A stretch of 64,000 nucleotides of DNA from Chitinophaga filiformis (lineage in GTDB: Bacteria; Bacteroidota; Bacteroidia; Chitinophagales; Chitinophagaceae), in the NCBI RefSeq assembly GCF_021646545.1, contig NZ_JAKIRP010000001.1:1518913-1582912 (forward strand). Direction: 5' to 3'. Below, in pieces: positions 27,115-35,838 of the stretch. The position numbers were made by a program, and so were the translations under genes. The notes under the pieces were generated by a model that made no database searches, was not told the origin of the DNA, and worked only from the letters and a program-made list of their open reading frames with translations. The first letter of the stretch is position 1, and every line of letters starts with the position of its first letter.

Positions 27115-27308
27115 ATTCTTTATTACAGTTTTCAGTACTTAAATTAATAGTTTCTTTTTAAAATAAAGCCCTTTCCGGCTAAGATTGTTTACAGGTATAA
27201 TTTTTCCCCCTTCGGGCGGTATCGTCAATTGTTCGGGAAGGACTGTCATTCCCCGCCCCTCCTGATGCGTATAAATTTGTGATTATCCTAAAAACAAAAA
27301 GGAATACC

Positions 27309-28616
27309 ATGACAATGAATACGCCACGCCTGGGCTGGATGGCTGCAGTGCTTTTCCCCCTGACCTTTATTGCCTGCAACAAGAATGACGACAATAATCC
27401 TGCGGAAGGTACAGAAAAGAGAACAATCACTGTTGAAAATGTACTGAATTCCAGAACCTTGGTAGAATCAGGCTCTTATCAGGGCGAAGGAACTCCGCCC
27501 CTGATCCTTCCCGGGCAGTCAGTCAGCTTTCATTTTTCCGCTTCGGTCGGTCAGACGGTGACCTTTGCCTCCATGTATGGATGGTCCAATGATCTGTTCT
27601 TTGCTCCTGCAAACCCGGGCATCGCCTTGTATAATGAGAAGAAGGAGCCAATAGAAGGCGATGTATCCGCCCAGGTAAAGCTGTGGGATAATGGCACCAG
27701 GATCAACCAGAAACCCGGTGTCGGGGTGAGTCATCCCGGAGTGGCAGACGCAAAGAGCGTCACCGAAGTGAATGGAACTGATGCGCAGGGGAATACTTAT
27801 TTGCCTGCTTCGTCGCTTGTAAAGGCTACCTTGAAGTATGACGGCGCCTCTTATTTTACATTGACCCTGACCAACACGTCTGGCGGTACAGCCAATGAAA
27901 CACCGCTCAGTCCCGGGGTATGGGCCATATCTTACATTGCAGGCGGTGATCTGTTGAATAAAACGCCGCTTTATAAATCCGGTGAGCCGACAGCCAATGG
28001 CCTTACTGCGCTGGCCGAGGCAGGAGACAATTCTCAGCTTTATAATTATGTAAAAGAGAACACTGGCATTTTCACCCCATTGTCACCGGTACTGGTAGTA
28101 GTGTACAATGGCGTTGACAACCCGATATACAAAACAGGCGAGAATGACCGTGCGCAGGGATTAAAGAATCTGGCGCAACAGGGAGATGCCAGTATACTGG
28201 CCGCCGCACTGGAGAAACTGAATGGAGTAAAAAAGGTATATGTGCTTCCGGCACCTTCATCAAAGGTATTGCTGCCGGTGATTGGTAATCAGCCGGGAGG
28301 TATGGTGTCGCAAGACCTGGATGTGGTAAAGGGCGACCGCCTGGCTATTGCTACTATGTACGGCTTCTCGAATGACTGGTTCTTTGCTTCTGCAGATAAC
28401 GGTGTCGATGCTACTCAGGCCGGCGACATCTCCACAAGCATTAAATTGTTTGATGATGGAACTGCTATCGACCAGTTCCCCGGCGCAGGGAACGCGCAAT
28501 TTAACCTGGGAGGCGTTACCTCTGTAGAGAGCAAGCCAATCAGCGAGATCCCTAATCCCAATGCTTTCACGACGCTTCCGGCTATTAGCAATATCGTGAA
28601 GGTGACCATTAAATGA
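27309..28616 (+). CDS. spondin-domain lipoprotein with two repeats
   Basis: A 435-residue lipoprotein (lipobox FIAC about residue 23) with two spondin-type domains. The duplicated core is VTFASMYGWSNDLFFAP in the first half and LAIATMYGFSNDWFFAS in the second. Each is followed by an acidic AQVKLWDNGT / TSIKLFDDGT segment with several aspartates, which in spondin_N proteins can bind calcium. Cell-surface adhesion or scaffold roles are known for the family in animals; the bacterial role is unclear. ATG 27309 is preferred over an upstream frame start at 27279. A TAAATTTG -7-like box lies at 27272-27279, but no matching -33 is seen. Confidence 0.85.
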   Translation: MTMNTPRLGWMAAVLFPLTFIACNKNDDNNPAEGTEKRTITVENVLNSRTLVESGSYQGEGTPPLILPGQSVSFHFSASVGQTVTFASMYGWSNDLFFAPANPGIALYNEKKEPIEGDVSAQVKLWDNGTRINQKPGVGVSHPGVADAKSVTEVNGTDAQGNTYLPASSLVKATLKYDGASYFTLTLTNTSGGTANETPLSPGVWAISYIAGGDLLNKTPLYKSGEPTANGLTALAEAGDNSQLYNYVKENTGIFTPLSPVLVVVYNGVDNPIYKTGENDRAQGLKNLAQQGDASILAAALEKLNGVKKVYVLPAPSSKVLLPVIGNQPGGMVSQDLDVVKGDRLAIATMYGFSNDWFFASADNGVDATQAGDISTSIKLFDDGTAIDQFPGAGNAQFNLGGVTSVESKPISEIPNPNAFTTLPAISNIVKVTIK

Positions 28617-28632
28617 CCAATCTTGTCATGAG

Positions 28633-28662
28633 GGAGCCCCAATAACGGGGCTTCCTTTTTTT
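28633..28662 (+). terminator. Rho-independent terminator of the spondin gene
   Basis: A G/C-rich stem (GGAGCCCC / GGGGCTTCC with one G-U pair) with a 6-nt loop is followed by a run of seven T. Confidence 0.85.
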
Positions 28663-28773
28663 ATCCCCCTTAGATGCCCCGCCCGGGAAGAATCAACAAG
28701 TCTCCGGGAAGCCCATACATTCCTCCTGCCAATATATTGTAACACTTTTAACCTGTAGTTAAATGCCACAAGG

Positions 28774-29640
28774 ATGCAGCTGGAATTTACAGATAAATCA
28801 ACACTGGGCCGCTTTGTCATGAGAGTGAACGATCAGTCGTTCAGAGGGGAGGGGGTAATGAACGGGCAGAAGAGCACCATTAATACTTTCGTTATCAACA
28901 AAGGCGAAGAGCAACAGGTTACTATTGATGAGATAGTATACACCATGCCTCCACATTCCGTATTGCCACTGGTGGCTAATCAGCACTTCCTTTTTGAAAA
29001 GCCGGAGCTGCTGCTGGCCTGGCAATTTAACCGGGAGTTTTATTGTATCATGGACCACGATGCGGAAGTCAGCTGTGTGGGATTTATCTTTTATGGCATC
29101 AAACATCCCATGTTTATCCCGCTCAGTGCAGAGGAGATGCAAAGTCTTGCAACTATTGAGCAGCTGTTTCTGGAAGACATGCAGCTGAGAGACAGTATGC
29201 AGGGAGAAATGCTGCGAACCCTGTTAAAACGCGTTATAATAAATGTAACAAGGATTGCCAGGAAGCAGACGGCGTGTTACCAACGGGTGACGGAAGATAA
29301 AATGGACATTATCCGGCAGTTCAACCTGTTGCTGGAAATCAATTTCAGGAAGGAACATGAGGTGATGTTTTATGCAGAAGCTATGAATAAATCTCCCAAA
29401 ACACTGACCAATGTTTTCCGTATCTGTAATTGCCCTTCACCTTCCGCACTAATACACAACAGAATTATACTGGAAGCTAAAAGGTATCTCTATTATACTG
29501 ACAAATCAGCCAAAGAAATAGGTTATAGTCTTGGCTTTGAAAGCCCCGCCCATTTTAGCAGGTTCTTTAAATTAAAGACCGGGTGTAATGTGTCCAGATT
29601 CCGCACCCGCGATTGTGAGGATAGGAGTAGAATTGCCTGA
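28774..29640 (+). CDS. AraC family transcription regulator
   Basis: A 288-residue regulator. The N-terminal ~180 residues form a cupin-like sensing domain (YTMPPHSVLPLVANQHFLFE). The last ~100 residues carry the double helix-turn-helix of AraC/XylS: VMFYAEAMNKSPKTLTNVFR and KEIGYSLGFESPAHFSRFFK. It lies between the spondin gene and the convergent GH16-like gene; neither is an obvious target. ATG 28774 (MQLEFTDKS). Confidence 0.9.
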   Translation: MQLEFTDKSTLGRFVMRVNDQSFRGEGVMNGQKSTINTFVINKGEEQQVTIDEIVYTMPPHSVLPLVANQHFLFEKPELLLAWQFNREFYCIMDHDAEVSCVGFIFYGIKHPMFIPLSAEEMQSLATIEQLFLEDMQLRDSMQGEMLRTLLKRVIINVTRIARKQTACYQRVTEDKMDIIRQFNLLLEINFRKEHEVMFYAEAMNKSPKTLTNVFRICNCPSPSALIHNRIILEAKRYLYYTDKSAKEIGYSLGFESPAHFSRFFKLKTGCNVSRFRTRDCEDRSRIA

Positions 29641-29651
29641 GGTGGAAAAAG

Positions 29652-29695
29652 AAAAAGGGTTAACCGGAAGGTAGAAACCTTCCTGGCGTAACCCT
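29652..29695 (-). terminator. terminator of the GH16-like gene
   Basis: Between two convergent genes an outer stem (AGGGTTA/TAACCCT) and an inner stem (GGAAGGT/ACCTTCC with an AGAA loop) form a long hairpin. It is followed on the minus strand by a T run. Confidence 0.75.
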
Positions 29696-29718
29696 CTCCA
29701 TTACAAGACTTACAATAC

Positions 29719-30504
29719 TTATCCAGCGATAAATGCGAATGAGTGTATAATAATTTCAACTTCCTGCTGGTTAGACGGAGCATTACCGTTAAACAGCCAG
29801 AGGTTCATGTGTACTGGTAAAGATAATGTGCTTACGTTAAATCCCGATGGAGTTGTCCAGGGGAAAAATGAATTGGCTTCATCCAGGTTGTGACCGTGGT
29901 AGCCCTTGTAAGACACAGAAGTGCTGTTACGGACGAATTTATAGGATGTATAAGTGCCGTTCAGCCCCAGCTCATAGGTCTGTGATACGCTACCGGAGCC
30001 GGAAGCAGGATACACGGTATAATTATAGTTATGCCATGCACTGTTTCCCCAGCGGGCGAACTCAATATCCATTTCATGGTGCCCGTTGTCACCTGCCTTA
30101 TAGTTGAACAGGCCCAGTACGATGTTTTTGTCCAGTTTATCCACAGCGCCTTCTATTTTCCATATATAAGAACCGTATCCGAAACTCTGCTGGGAAATTA
30201 CTTCAGCGCATAACCATCTGCCGGTAGCGGGATCTTTTCTGATCTTCAGATGCAGGTGACCTTCGCTGTCTACCCATACGTTGCTGGCGCTCCAGTAGTT
30301 AGGACCGGGACCAGAGGAACCCTGTTCTCTTACTTCCCAGGTATAACCGCTGAAACTGATGGTGGTGGCAGCGGCAGCGGCTGCTTTACGGGCGCCGCCA
30401 TCTGCGGTTATCGTTGTTGATGGGTTATCTGTTGCTGTCGCAGCTTCTTTGCTGCAGCTTGTAAAAATGGCTAATGCCGCAATAATGATTGTGAGTTTTT
30501 GCAT
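29719..30504 (-). CDS. glycoside hydrolase family 16-like lipoprotein
   Basis: A 261-residue lipoprotein (lipobox FTSC, C17) with a beta-jelly-roll typical of GH16. The catalytic E-x-D-x-E motif is present as HHEMDIEFARWG (E144, D146, E148), with SFGYGSYIWKIEGAV before it and the substrate-cleft segment YHGHNLDEANSFF after it. GH16 enzymes hydrolyse or transglycosylate beta-1,3/1,4-glucans and galactans; the specificity is unknown. A Thr/Ala-rich linker follows the lipidation site, suggesting surface display. Alone in its transcription unit. Confidence 0.82.
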   Translation of the reverse strand: MQKLTIIIAALAIFTSCSKEAATATDNPSTTITADGGARKAAAAAATTISFSGYTWEVREQGSSGPGPNYWSASNVWVDSEGHLHLKIRKDPATGRWLCAEVISQQSFGYGSYIWKIEGAVDKLDKNIVLGLFNYKAGDNGHHEMDIEFARWGNSAWHNYNYTVYPASGSGSVSQTYELGLNGTYTSYKFVRNSTSVSYKGYHGHNLDEANSFFPWTTPSGFNVSTLSLPVHMNLWLFNGNAPSNQQEVEIIIHSFAFIAG

Positions 30505-30712
30505 AAATAATGGTTTACTTGAAGGATCAAAAATTTTGGCTAGCCAGTATAATGACAGTTGGGAAGGGGGGATACTTTGATGTGGGATGAAAATTTTTTT
30601 AAGAAAATGTCAGTAGTTCATTTACAATGAGTTATAGGCGAATGGTCAGGAGTTGGCAAGCGGTAATTGGGGTACACGATAACTTTGTGCCGATTACTGA
30701 CGGCATACCCCG

Positions 30713-31276
30713 TTAAACATGCAACCTGCTCAGGGTCTCTCTTGAAACACCAATATACGCCGCAATAAGGGCTTTAGGGACACGCTGGAAGAGCGTTGGA
30801 TATTGCTCGAGTAACTGCTGGTACCTGGACTGGGCATCATTCTTCAATAATGCCATTACTCTTTTCTGCATGCTAACAAAGCCTGAGGTGATCTTCAAGC
30901 GGCAGAAACGTTCAAACTGGTGTATCTCATCGCATAGTCGTTGCCTGTCGGCATACGATATATATAATAACTCCACATCTTCCAGGCACTGGATAATAAA
31001 AGATGATTTTCCATCGGTATGCAGTGCGGTGTAATCAGACACCCACCAGTTTTCCATGGAAAACTGCAGGATATGTTCTTTCCCGCTGTCATCGATCACG
31101 AATGTTTTCAGTAGTCCTTTCAGCACAAAATATTCATGGTTGACAGTATCTCCTGGTTGAAGAATGATCGAGTGTTTTTTGAATTTCCTGAGATGATAAC
31201 AGGCGCCTATACGCTCAGCTTCCGCATCGGTCAGTTTTACTAATTCCTCGAAATGTTTTCTAAGCGTTGGATGCAT
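30713..31276 (-). CDS. Crp/Fnr family regulator
   Basis: A 187-residue regulator with a cyclic-nucleotide-binding-like domain (HSIILQPGDTVNHEYFVLKG, then LLKTFVIDD) and a short C-terminal helix-turn-helix (VPKALIAAYIGVSRETLSRL). The protein ends right after the recognition helix, which is common in this Bacteroidota subgroup. It is divergent from the DJ-1-like and oxidoreductase genes with about 125 bp between, so it is the likely regulator of that pair. ATG start at 31276. Confidence 0.87.
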   Translation of the reverse strand: MHPTLRKHFEELVKLTDAEAERIGACYHLRKFKKHSIILQPGDTVNHEYFVLKGLLKTFVIDDSGKEHILQFSMENWWVSDYTALHTDGKSSFIIQCLEDVELLYISYADRQRLCDEIHQFERFCRLKITSGFVSMQKRVMALLKNDAQSRYQQLLEQYPTLFQRVPKALIAAYIGVSRETLSRLHV

Positions 31277-31353
31277 ACAGATCTGTTGAATGCATCAAAC
31301 TTAACAAAAAATATGGTGTGATCTACATCACATGAAATGTGTGAGCCAGGTCC

Positions 31354-31385
31354 TTGGGCTGAGGGCCTGTGTGAAGCTAGCTTTG
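31354..31385 (+). promoter_or_regulatory. promoter of the DJ-1-like gene
   Basis: TTG at 31354, a 21-nt spacer, then TAGCTTTG at 31378-31385, fitting the -33/-7 consensus. It places the transcription start about a dozen bases before ATG 31403. Confidence 0.65.
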
Positions 31386-31402
31386 TGGAAAATTAAATAT
31401 AT

Positions 31403-32179
31403 ATGAAAACGAAGATCAAATATGTGACAGCATTCCTGGCTTTGATAGCATTGGCTTTTTCCAGCATGACAGTAAGCGCCCAGACCCAAAAAGCGAAGAA
31501 GGTGCTGATCGTAGTAACCTCTTTCGAAACAGTGAGCGCGGATATTAAAACCGGCCTCTGGCTGGAGGAATTTGCTGCTCCCTATTTTTATCTGATAGCG
31601 CACGGCGTACAGGTGACAGTGGCTTCTCCCAAAGGTGGAAAGACGCCTATTGACCCTGCAAGTGTCAGCGAACAGTTGATCACACCCGCTGCGAAAAAGG
31701 CGCTGAATGATCCGGAAGCACAGCGTTGGCTGAACAATACCCTTAAACTTAACACAGTAAAAGCGAAAGATTATGACGCTGTATTCTATCCCGGAGGTCA
31801 CGGACCAACCTGGGATATGCCTGACAATGCTGCATCTATTGCCTTGATCCAGTCATTTGTTGAACAGCAGAAACCCACTGCGTTTGTATGCCATTCTGCT
31901 GCGGCATTGAAAAATGTAAAGACTAAAAACGGCGAATATCTGATTAAAGGTAAAACTGTCACAGGGTATTCCAACGAAGAGGAATCAGCAGGAAAGACAG
32001 GAGAAAAAGGGGCTTTTTCGCTGGAAGATATGTTGCGTGAACGTGGTGCAAACTATCAAAAGGCAACTGAGAAATGGACCCCGTTTGCAGTGCAGGATGG
32101 TCTGCTGATCACAGGCGAAAACCCAGCTTCATCAGAAGCTACCGCTGAGAAGTTGCTGGCAGCACTTAACTCCAAATGA
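31403..32179 (+). CDS. exported DJ-1/PfpI family protein
   Basis: A 258-residue member of the DJ-1/PfpI (Hsp31-like) superfamily with a Sec signal peptide (MKTKIKYVTAFLALIALAFS). The nucleophile elbow is FVCHSAAAL with C163 followed by H164, the acidic partner lies in GLWLEEFAAPY, and the oxyanion region is FYPGGHGPTWDMP. Relatives act as glutathione-independent glyoxalases, deglycases or stress chaperones. An exported form is less usual and suggests periplasmic protection. It is followed by an oxidoreductase gene 83 bp on and faces a Crp/Fnr gene. Confidence 0.87.
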   Translation: MKTKIKYVTAFLALIALAFSSMTVSAQTQKAKKVLIVVTSFETVSADIKTGLWLEEFAAPYFYLIAHGVQVTVASPKGGKTPIDPASVSEQLITPAAKKALNDPEAQRWLNNTLKLNTVKAKDYDAVFYPGGHGPTWDMPDNAASIALIQSFVEQQKPTAFVCHSAAALKNVKTKNGEYLIKGKTVTGYSNEEESAGKTGEKGAFSLEDMLRERGANYQKATEKWTPFAVQDGLLITGENPASSEATAEKLLAALNSK

Positions 32180-32262
32180 GCAGTTTAATCATTTCTATGT
32201 ATCCGGGGATACCTGAGGGAATCTCCGGATAACGTCTCTAGCAGGTAAGTAAACAAGCAGAT

Positions 32263-33258
32263 ATGAAGACTACTGTCATAAATAAATTCGGGGATGTGTC
32301 TGTATTTGAAAGCACAGAGCAGGCAATTCCTGCACCCGGTCCGGGACAAGTGTTGATCAAAGTAATGGCTACTTCCTATAATCCGGTAGACGGGCATTTG
32401 CGTGAGGGGCATATGGGGGCCCTGCCTGGTCCTTTCCCCATCGTGCTGCATGGCGATGTGGCGGGTATAGTCGAAGCAACAGGCGCAGATGTGAAGGGTT
32501 TCAAAAAAGGTGATCATGTATATGGATGGACCGGCGGGTTCGGACATCAGGATGGTGCGTTAAGTGAATTTATGCGGGCAGATCAGCGCTTGCTGGCCAG
32601 GATGCCGGCTAACCTTAGCTTTTCTGATGCAGCCGCAATACCGTTGGTGGCATTGACGGCATATGAAGCACTGTTCGAAAGAGTGAAGATAGACGCCGGG
32701 CAGAAAGTGTTGATATACGGCGGAGTAGGAGGTGTTGGTCATCTGGCGCTGCAATTCGCTAAATTAGCCGGCGCGGAAGTGTATGCAGTTGTTTCAAGAG
32801 ATGAGCAGATAGCTACTGCGCGCAGCTTTGGCGCCGATCACGTAATCAATTATAATAAGCAGTCTGTAGCCGAATATGTGCAGCGATATACCGATGGGAC
32901 GGGGTTTGATATTGTGTTTGATACGGTAGGAGGGGCTAATCATACTAATAGCTTTGCGGCAGTGAAACCTTTCGGAAATATTATCTCTACGATCGCAATG
33001 GCGCCGCAGGACCTGTCTCCACTGCATTTGAAGGCGGTAAATTTTCATGTAGTTTTCCTGGTGATTCCTATTGCGTATAATATGGATGTCCGTCAGCAGG
33101 CATACGGCAGGAACCTGGCACGTATTGCAGAATGGGTGGAGCAGGGGAAAGTGAACGTATTGGTAGATGAGCGGAAATTCTCCTTTGAAGAGGTTGCGGC
33201 TGCGCATGAATATGCTGCCTCAGGCCAAAGTAGGGGAAAGGTTGTTATAGCGCGTTGA
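32263..33258 (+). CDS. NADP-dependent quinone/enone oxidoreductase (MDR family)
   Basis: A 331-residue zinc-free medium-chain dehydrogenase/reductase of the quinone oxidoreductase type. The GroES-like start has PAPGPGQVLIKVMATSYNP then VDGHLR. The Rossmann fold has VLIYGGVGGVGHLALQFAKL, and FDIVFDTVGG follows. Such enzymes reduce quinones or alpha,beta-unsaturated carbonyls with NADPH. With the upstream DJ-1-like gene and the divergent Crp/Fnr gene it forms a likely electrophile-stress module. A terminator lies 30 bp after the stop. Confidence 0.9.
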   Translation: MKTTVINKFGDVSVFESTEQAIPAPGPGQVLIKVMATSYNPVDGHLREGHMGALPGPFPIVLHGDVAGIVEATGADVKGFKKGDHVYGWTGGFGHQDGALSEFMRADQRLLARMPANLSFSDAAAIPLVALTAYEALFERVKIDAGQKVLIYGGVGGVGHLALQFAKLAGAEVYAVVSRDEQIATARSFGADHVINYNKQSVAEYVQRYTDGTGFDIVFDTVGGANHTNSFAAVKPFGNIISTIAMAPQDLSPLHLKAVNFHVVFLVIPIAYNMDVRQQAYGRNLARIAEWVEQGKVNVLVDERKFSFEEVAAAHEYAASGQSRGKVVIAR

Positions 33259-33287
33259 GTATATTACTGAGTAGATTGTGTGTGAAT

Positions 33288-33315
33288 AAAAAGCTGTCAG
33301 AAATGATAGCTTTTT
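33288..33315 (+). terminator. Rho-independent terminator
   Basis: A 12-bp stem (AAAAAGCTGTCA / TGATAGCTTTTT, one G-U pair) with a GAAA loop is followed by a T-rich tract. Confidence 0.85.
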
Positions 33316-33371
33316 GTTTTTTATCTTGTATATGGGCAGATATGACTGCCTTATTCAAAATTCCACGTATC

Positions 33372-33936
33372 ATGAAAACACTACCGGAATAATACCACAC
33401 AAGGTTCTGCTGCCTTTGATCAGGGGAATAGTATTCCGCTCACCTGGAACGCCAATAATGGGAAAGTGCTGTGGGTGACACAGGACGCATGGGATGGCGT
33501 TCAGCTGCAACTCAACAAAATGTTCAACTGTGGCGATTTTCACAGGTATAGTAATTCAGTGCTGATCCAGCCGGCTAAAACGGATTGGGACCCGGAGCAT
33601 GCACCCAATATGACTATCAATAATAGTACTTCCGGTAAGCCCCGGCAGGTGTTTAATATACAACCCGGCACTTCATGGAGCTGGGCTGGCCCCGGTATCA
33701 AGATTGGCGACAAAGTATATGTGCATTGCGGAGAAGGACAGGGACTGGACATCACCGGTCAGTCACTCTATCGCCTGACACAAAGCACAGGTACGGAATG
33801 GAAGGCTGAGCGTACCACGCCCAACGGACTGGATAGTCAGAAGGTTATTAGTTATTCCTGTGGTATGGTGAAGCCTGGAGATGGATATGTGTATGTTTTT
33901 GGCAAGGAGGGGATCGACCGCTGCATAAACAAATAG
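33372..33936 (+). pseudogene. 5'-disrupted fragment of a probable secreted protein
   Basis: An open frame of 156 codons from GTG 33466 encodes VLWVTQDAWDGVQLQLNKMF and FNIQPGTSWSWAGPGIKIGD, with features of a beta-propeller or sugar-binding enzyme. The same frame reads on upstream for a further 30 codons (NTTQGSAAFDQGNSIPLTWN) back to a TGA at 33373 without any ATG. A plausible start, ATG 33372 (MKTLPE), is in another frame and stops after six codons. This suggests a frameshift or small deletion near 33376-33393 and loss of a signal peptide, and probably C-terminal truncation. A short functional protein from GTG 33466 cannot be excluded. Confidence 0.5.
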
Positions 33937-33952
33937 TACCTGACAAAAACAC

Positions 33953-33981
33953 AATCGCCAGCCCGTTTCAGGCTGGCGATT
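33953..33981. terminator. bidirectional terminator
   Basis: A perfect 11-bp stem (AATCGCCAGCC / GGCTGGCGATT) with a 7-nt loop lies between convergent reading frames. Confidence 0.75.
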
Positions 33982-33988
33982 TGCAATA

Positions 33989-35134
33989 TTAAGCACCCAT
34001 AAGGTCGTCTTGTTTTTCTGTGACAGCTTTCTGTCGGAACACCAGCTCTTTGAAGCTACCCTCATTGAGTACGGTATCTTCCTGTCCAAAGTGGCGAAGC
34101 ATGTAGTAGCGATCATTTTCCTTATTTTCTGTACGCAGCCAGAGTGCTTCGAGGTTTAGCGCAGGGAATTTCAGTACTCTCATTTCTCCTTCTACCTCTT
34201 TTTCCTGTAAGCTGGATTTTATTTTTTCCATGCCATGCTCGATGCGATTGAGGTAGTCGTCGTCAGTGTTTACCTGTAATACCTGTGGATCTTCTTCCGT
34301 GGTAGCCAGGTCATAGAGTGCCACAGGTTTCTTCTGATCCAGTTCTATCACACGCAGGGAGCTGGGTCTTTCTGGAATTGTAATATCCCTGTCGATGTCT
34401 TTTAATCCTATGACATATGCGTGATGTGCAAAGCTCAATTCCAGCTCGGCAGCGCTCTTGTCAACCTTTAGATTAGGACGCTGTAAACGGATCAGCGGAC
34501 GAACTTCAGGGATTGGCTTGAGTAGTTCCGGTTTGAATACGAGGTCTTTGATCCACATAAAGTAAAAATGTTTTTTCGTGATGTAGCTATGTGTCCAGGA
34601 ACCGCTGCCCTGATAATTGTTGGAAAACTGGCTAACGGTGAGTATGCTCTTGCCGTAGATGGGGTCATCAATATGGAAATACTTGGTGTTAAATATTTTT
34701 GACACGCCGTATATAGCCATAAAATGTCCGCCACCACCGGACCAGCCAATGCGGGTACCTACCACAAGGCCGGCATCAATTTGTTCTTTAACAGCTTCCC
34801 AGGTCATCGTACCGCCTCTCAGTTCAACGAAGTTCTTGGTACGTGTCAGTGCCTTGTCCAGGTACCAGGGCACATTACAGGGGCCGGGAACGGGTGATGT
34901 ACAGCAGGTCTGTCCGAGTTCTGCAGATGCGATCTTACATTGTGTCCAGGGATTTAACAGTGCTGAATAAAAGAAGGACACGCTTTTGGAAGTCGCGGCC
35001 CAGCACCAGTTTGACTGTGTCTGCGCTTCCATATTAAAGTTAAGCACTGTACTTGAGTAAAAATTGTTCCAGAGGAATAATTCATCTACGAAAGGTTTTT
35101 GAATAACCTGCTCCTGAAGATTTGTGAAATTCAT
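33989..35134 (-). CDS. papain-like cysteine protease, C70/AvrRpt2-like
   Basis: A 381-residue protein without a signal peptide. Its N-terminal half looks like a papain-fold protease of the C70/AvrRpt2 type: Q-x-x-WCWAA motif (TQSNWCWAATSKSVSFF, C44), the histidine in GGGGHFMAIYGV (H137) and the following HIDDPIYGK (D156 or D157), the order Cys-His-Asp. The C-terminal ~180 residues are a separate acidic region (VALYDLATTEEDPQVLQVN) of unknown function. AvrRpt2 is a type III effector in plant pathogens; free-living Bacteroidota relatives are not characterised to my knowledge. It lies at the edge of the RHS accessory region. ATG start at 35134. Confidence 0.72.
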   Translation of the reverse strand: MNFTNLQEQVIQKPFVDELFLWNNFYSSTVLNFNMEAQTQSNWCWAATSKSVSFFYSALLNPWTQCKIASAELGQTCCTSPVPGPCNVPWYLDKALTRTKNFVELRGGTMTWEAVKEQIDAGLVVGTRIGWSGGGGHFMAIYGVSKIFNTKYFHIDDPIYGKSILTVSQFSNNYQGSGSWTHSYITKKHFYFMWIKDLVFKPELLKPIPEVRPLIRLQRPNLKVDKSAAELELSFAHHAYVIGLKDIDRDITIPERPSSLRVIELDQKKPVALYDLATTEEDPQVLQVNTDDDYLNRIEHGMEKIKSSLQEKEVEGEMRVLKFPALNLEALWLRTENKENDRYYMLRHFGQEDTVLNEGSFKELVFRQKAVTEKQDDLMGA

Positions 35135-35658
35135 GACATATTATGTTTGGGGTTGAAAAATCAGCAGCTCGTTGTGGAATTGTGAGAGCAAAAATACCGG
35201 GTTTGGTAATTTTTGAAAAGCGTATAAATACCTGATTTATATAGGTGATAAGGGTACGGGTACCGTACACAGCTGTGGGGACAGTTTCGCATTGAGGTGA
35301 CATTGTAAAGTAATTGACCCAGATAAAATGGAGCTGCCACGGAAGGTATTGTTGGGCTATAGCAGGCCGGATCAGTATCAAATTTTGCGAGGATGTTTCG
35401 TAAGCATTCACACTAAAAATGGGTTCATTGAGTTGATTTTATTACAATTTCTGCGCTAAATTGGGTTTGTTTTGTTACATATTTACTGATGAACCTACCT
35501 TACTATTTGGGAACACAATTGCCTGCTTATTTAAACTGGTTAGTGCAACAGCCAGTTGTGGAAATGTAAATTGGTTAGCGCGTAAATGAAAGGTTTTTTC
35601 AACTTGATCCGGTTTTTTCCTCAACATAGTCCGACAGGCGGCGAAACTATCTCAAAAG

Positions 35659-35693
35659 AAAAACGGAGATAATACTTTCGTACTATCTCCGTC
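35659..35693 (-). repeat. 35-bp duplicate of the tRNA-Glu terminator, copy B
   Basis: Identical over 35 bases to 21607-21641 and in the same orientation. In copy A the tRNA acceptor end begins 5 bp to the right. Here that position is occupied by TTTGGTACAACAGGCCGG..., only partly resembling a tRNA 3' end, so the tRNA part is decayed or was replaced. Confidence 0.85.
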
Positions 35694-35801
35694 ATCTTTG
35701 GTACAACAGGCCGGACAAGTGTCGAACTTCTATATGAGTGATTTGGGAAAATGTGTCAGGATTATGATGGATTTATGCAAGTTCGGCTAATATCTAAAAA
35801 A

Positions 35802-35828
35802 AATCCCCCAACAGTACCTTGAGGGATT
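35802..35828 (-). terminator. terminator of the RHS/immunity transcript
   Basis: On the minus strand an 8-bp stem (AATCCCTC / GGGGGATT, one wobble pair) with a 11-nt loop is followed by a run of T, 10 bp past the stop of the 182-aa gene. Confidence 0.75.
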
Positions 35829-35838
35829 CTCCAGAATA

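Larger units (their letters stand above)
35135..35838. other. 704-bp gene-free stretch with duplicated tRNA-Glu terminator
   Basis: I see no supported gene. The stretch holds the 35-bp copy of the tRNA-Glu terminator (35659-35693). A few bases later comes TTTGGTAC and a GTCGAAC block (35698-35726), which look like a decayed tRNA 3' end. The terminator of the immunity gene closes the stretch. The 16 bases at 35711-35726 recur exactly at 45611-45626. Confidence 0.6.

Noticed and set aside
35082..35411. 109-codon minus-strand frame upstream of the C70-like protease
   Set aside because: It overlaps the true protease start in another frame and shows no protein-like features.
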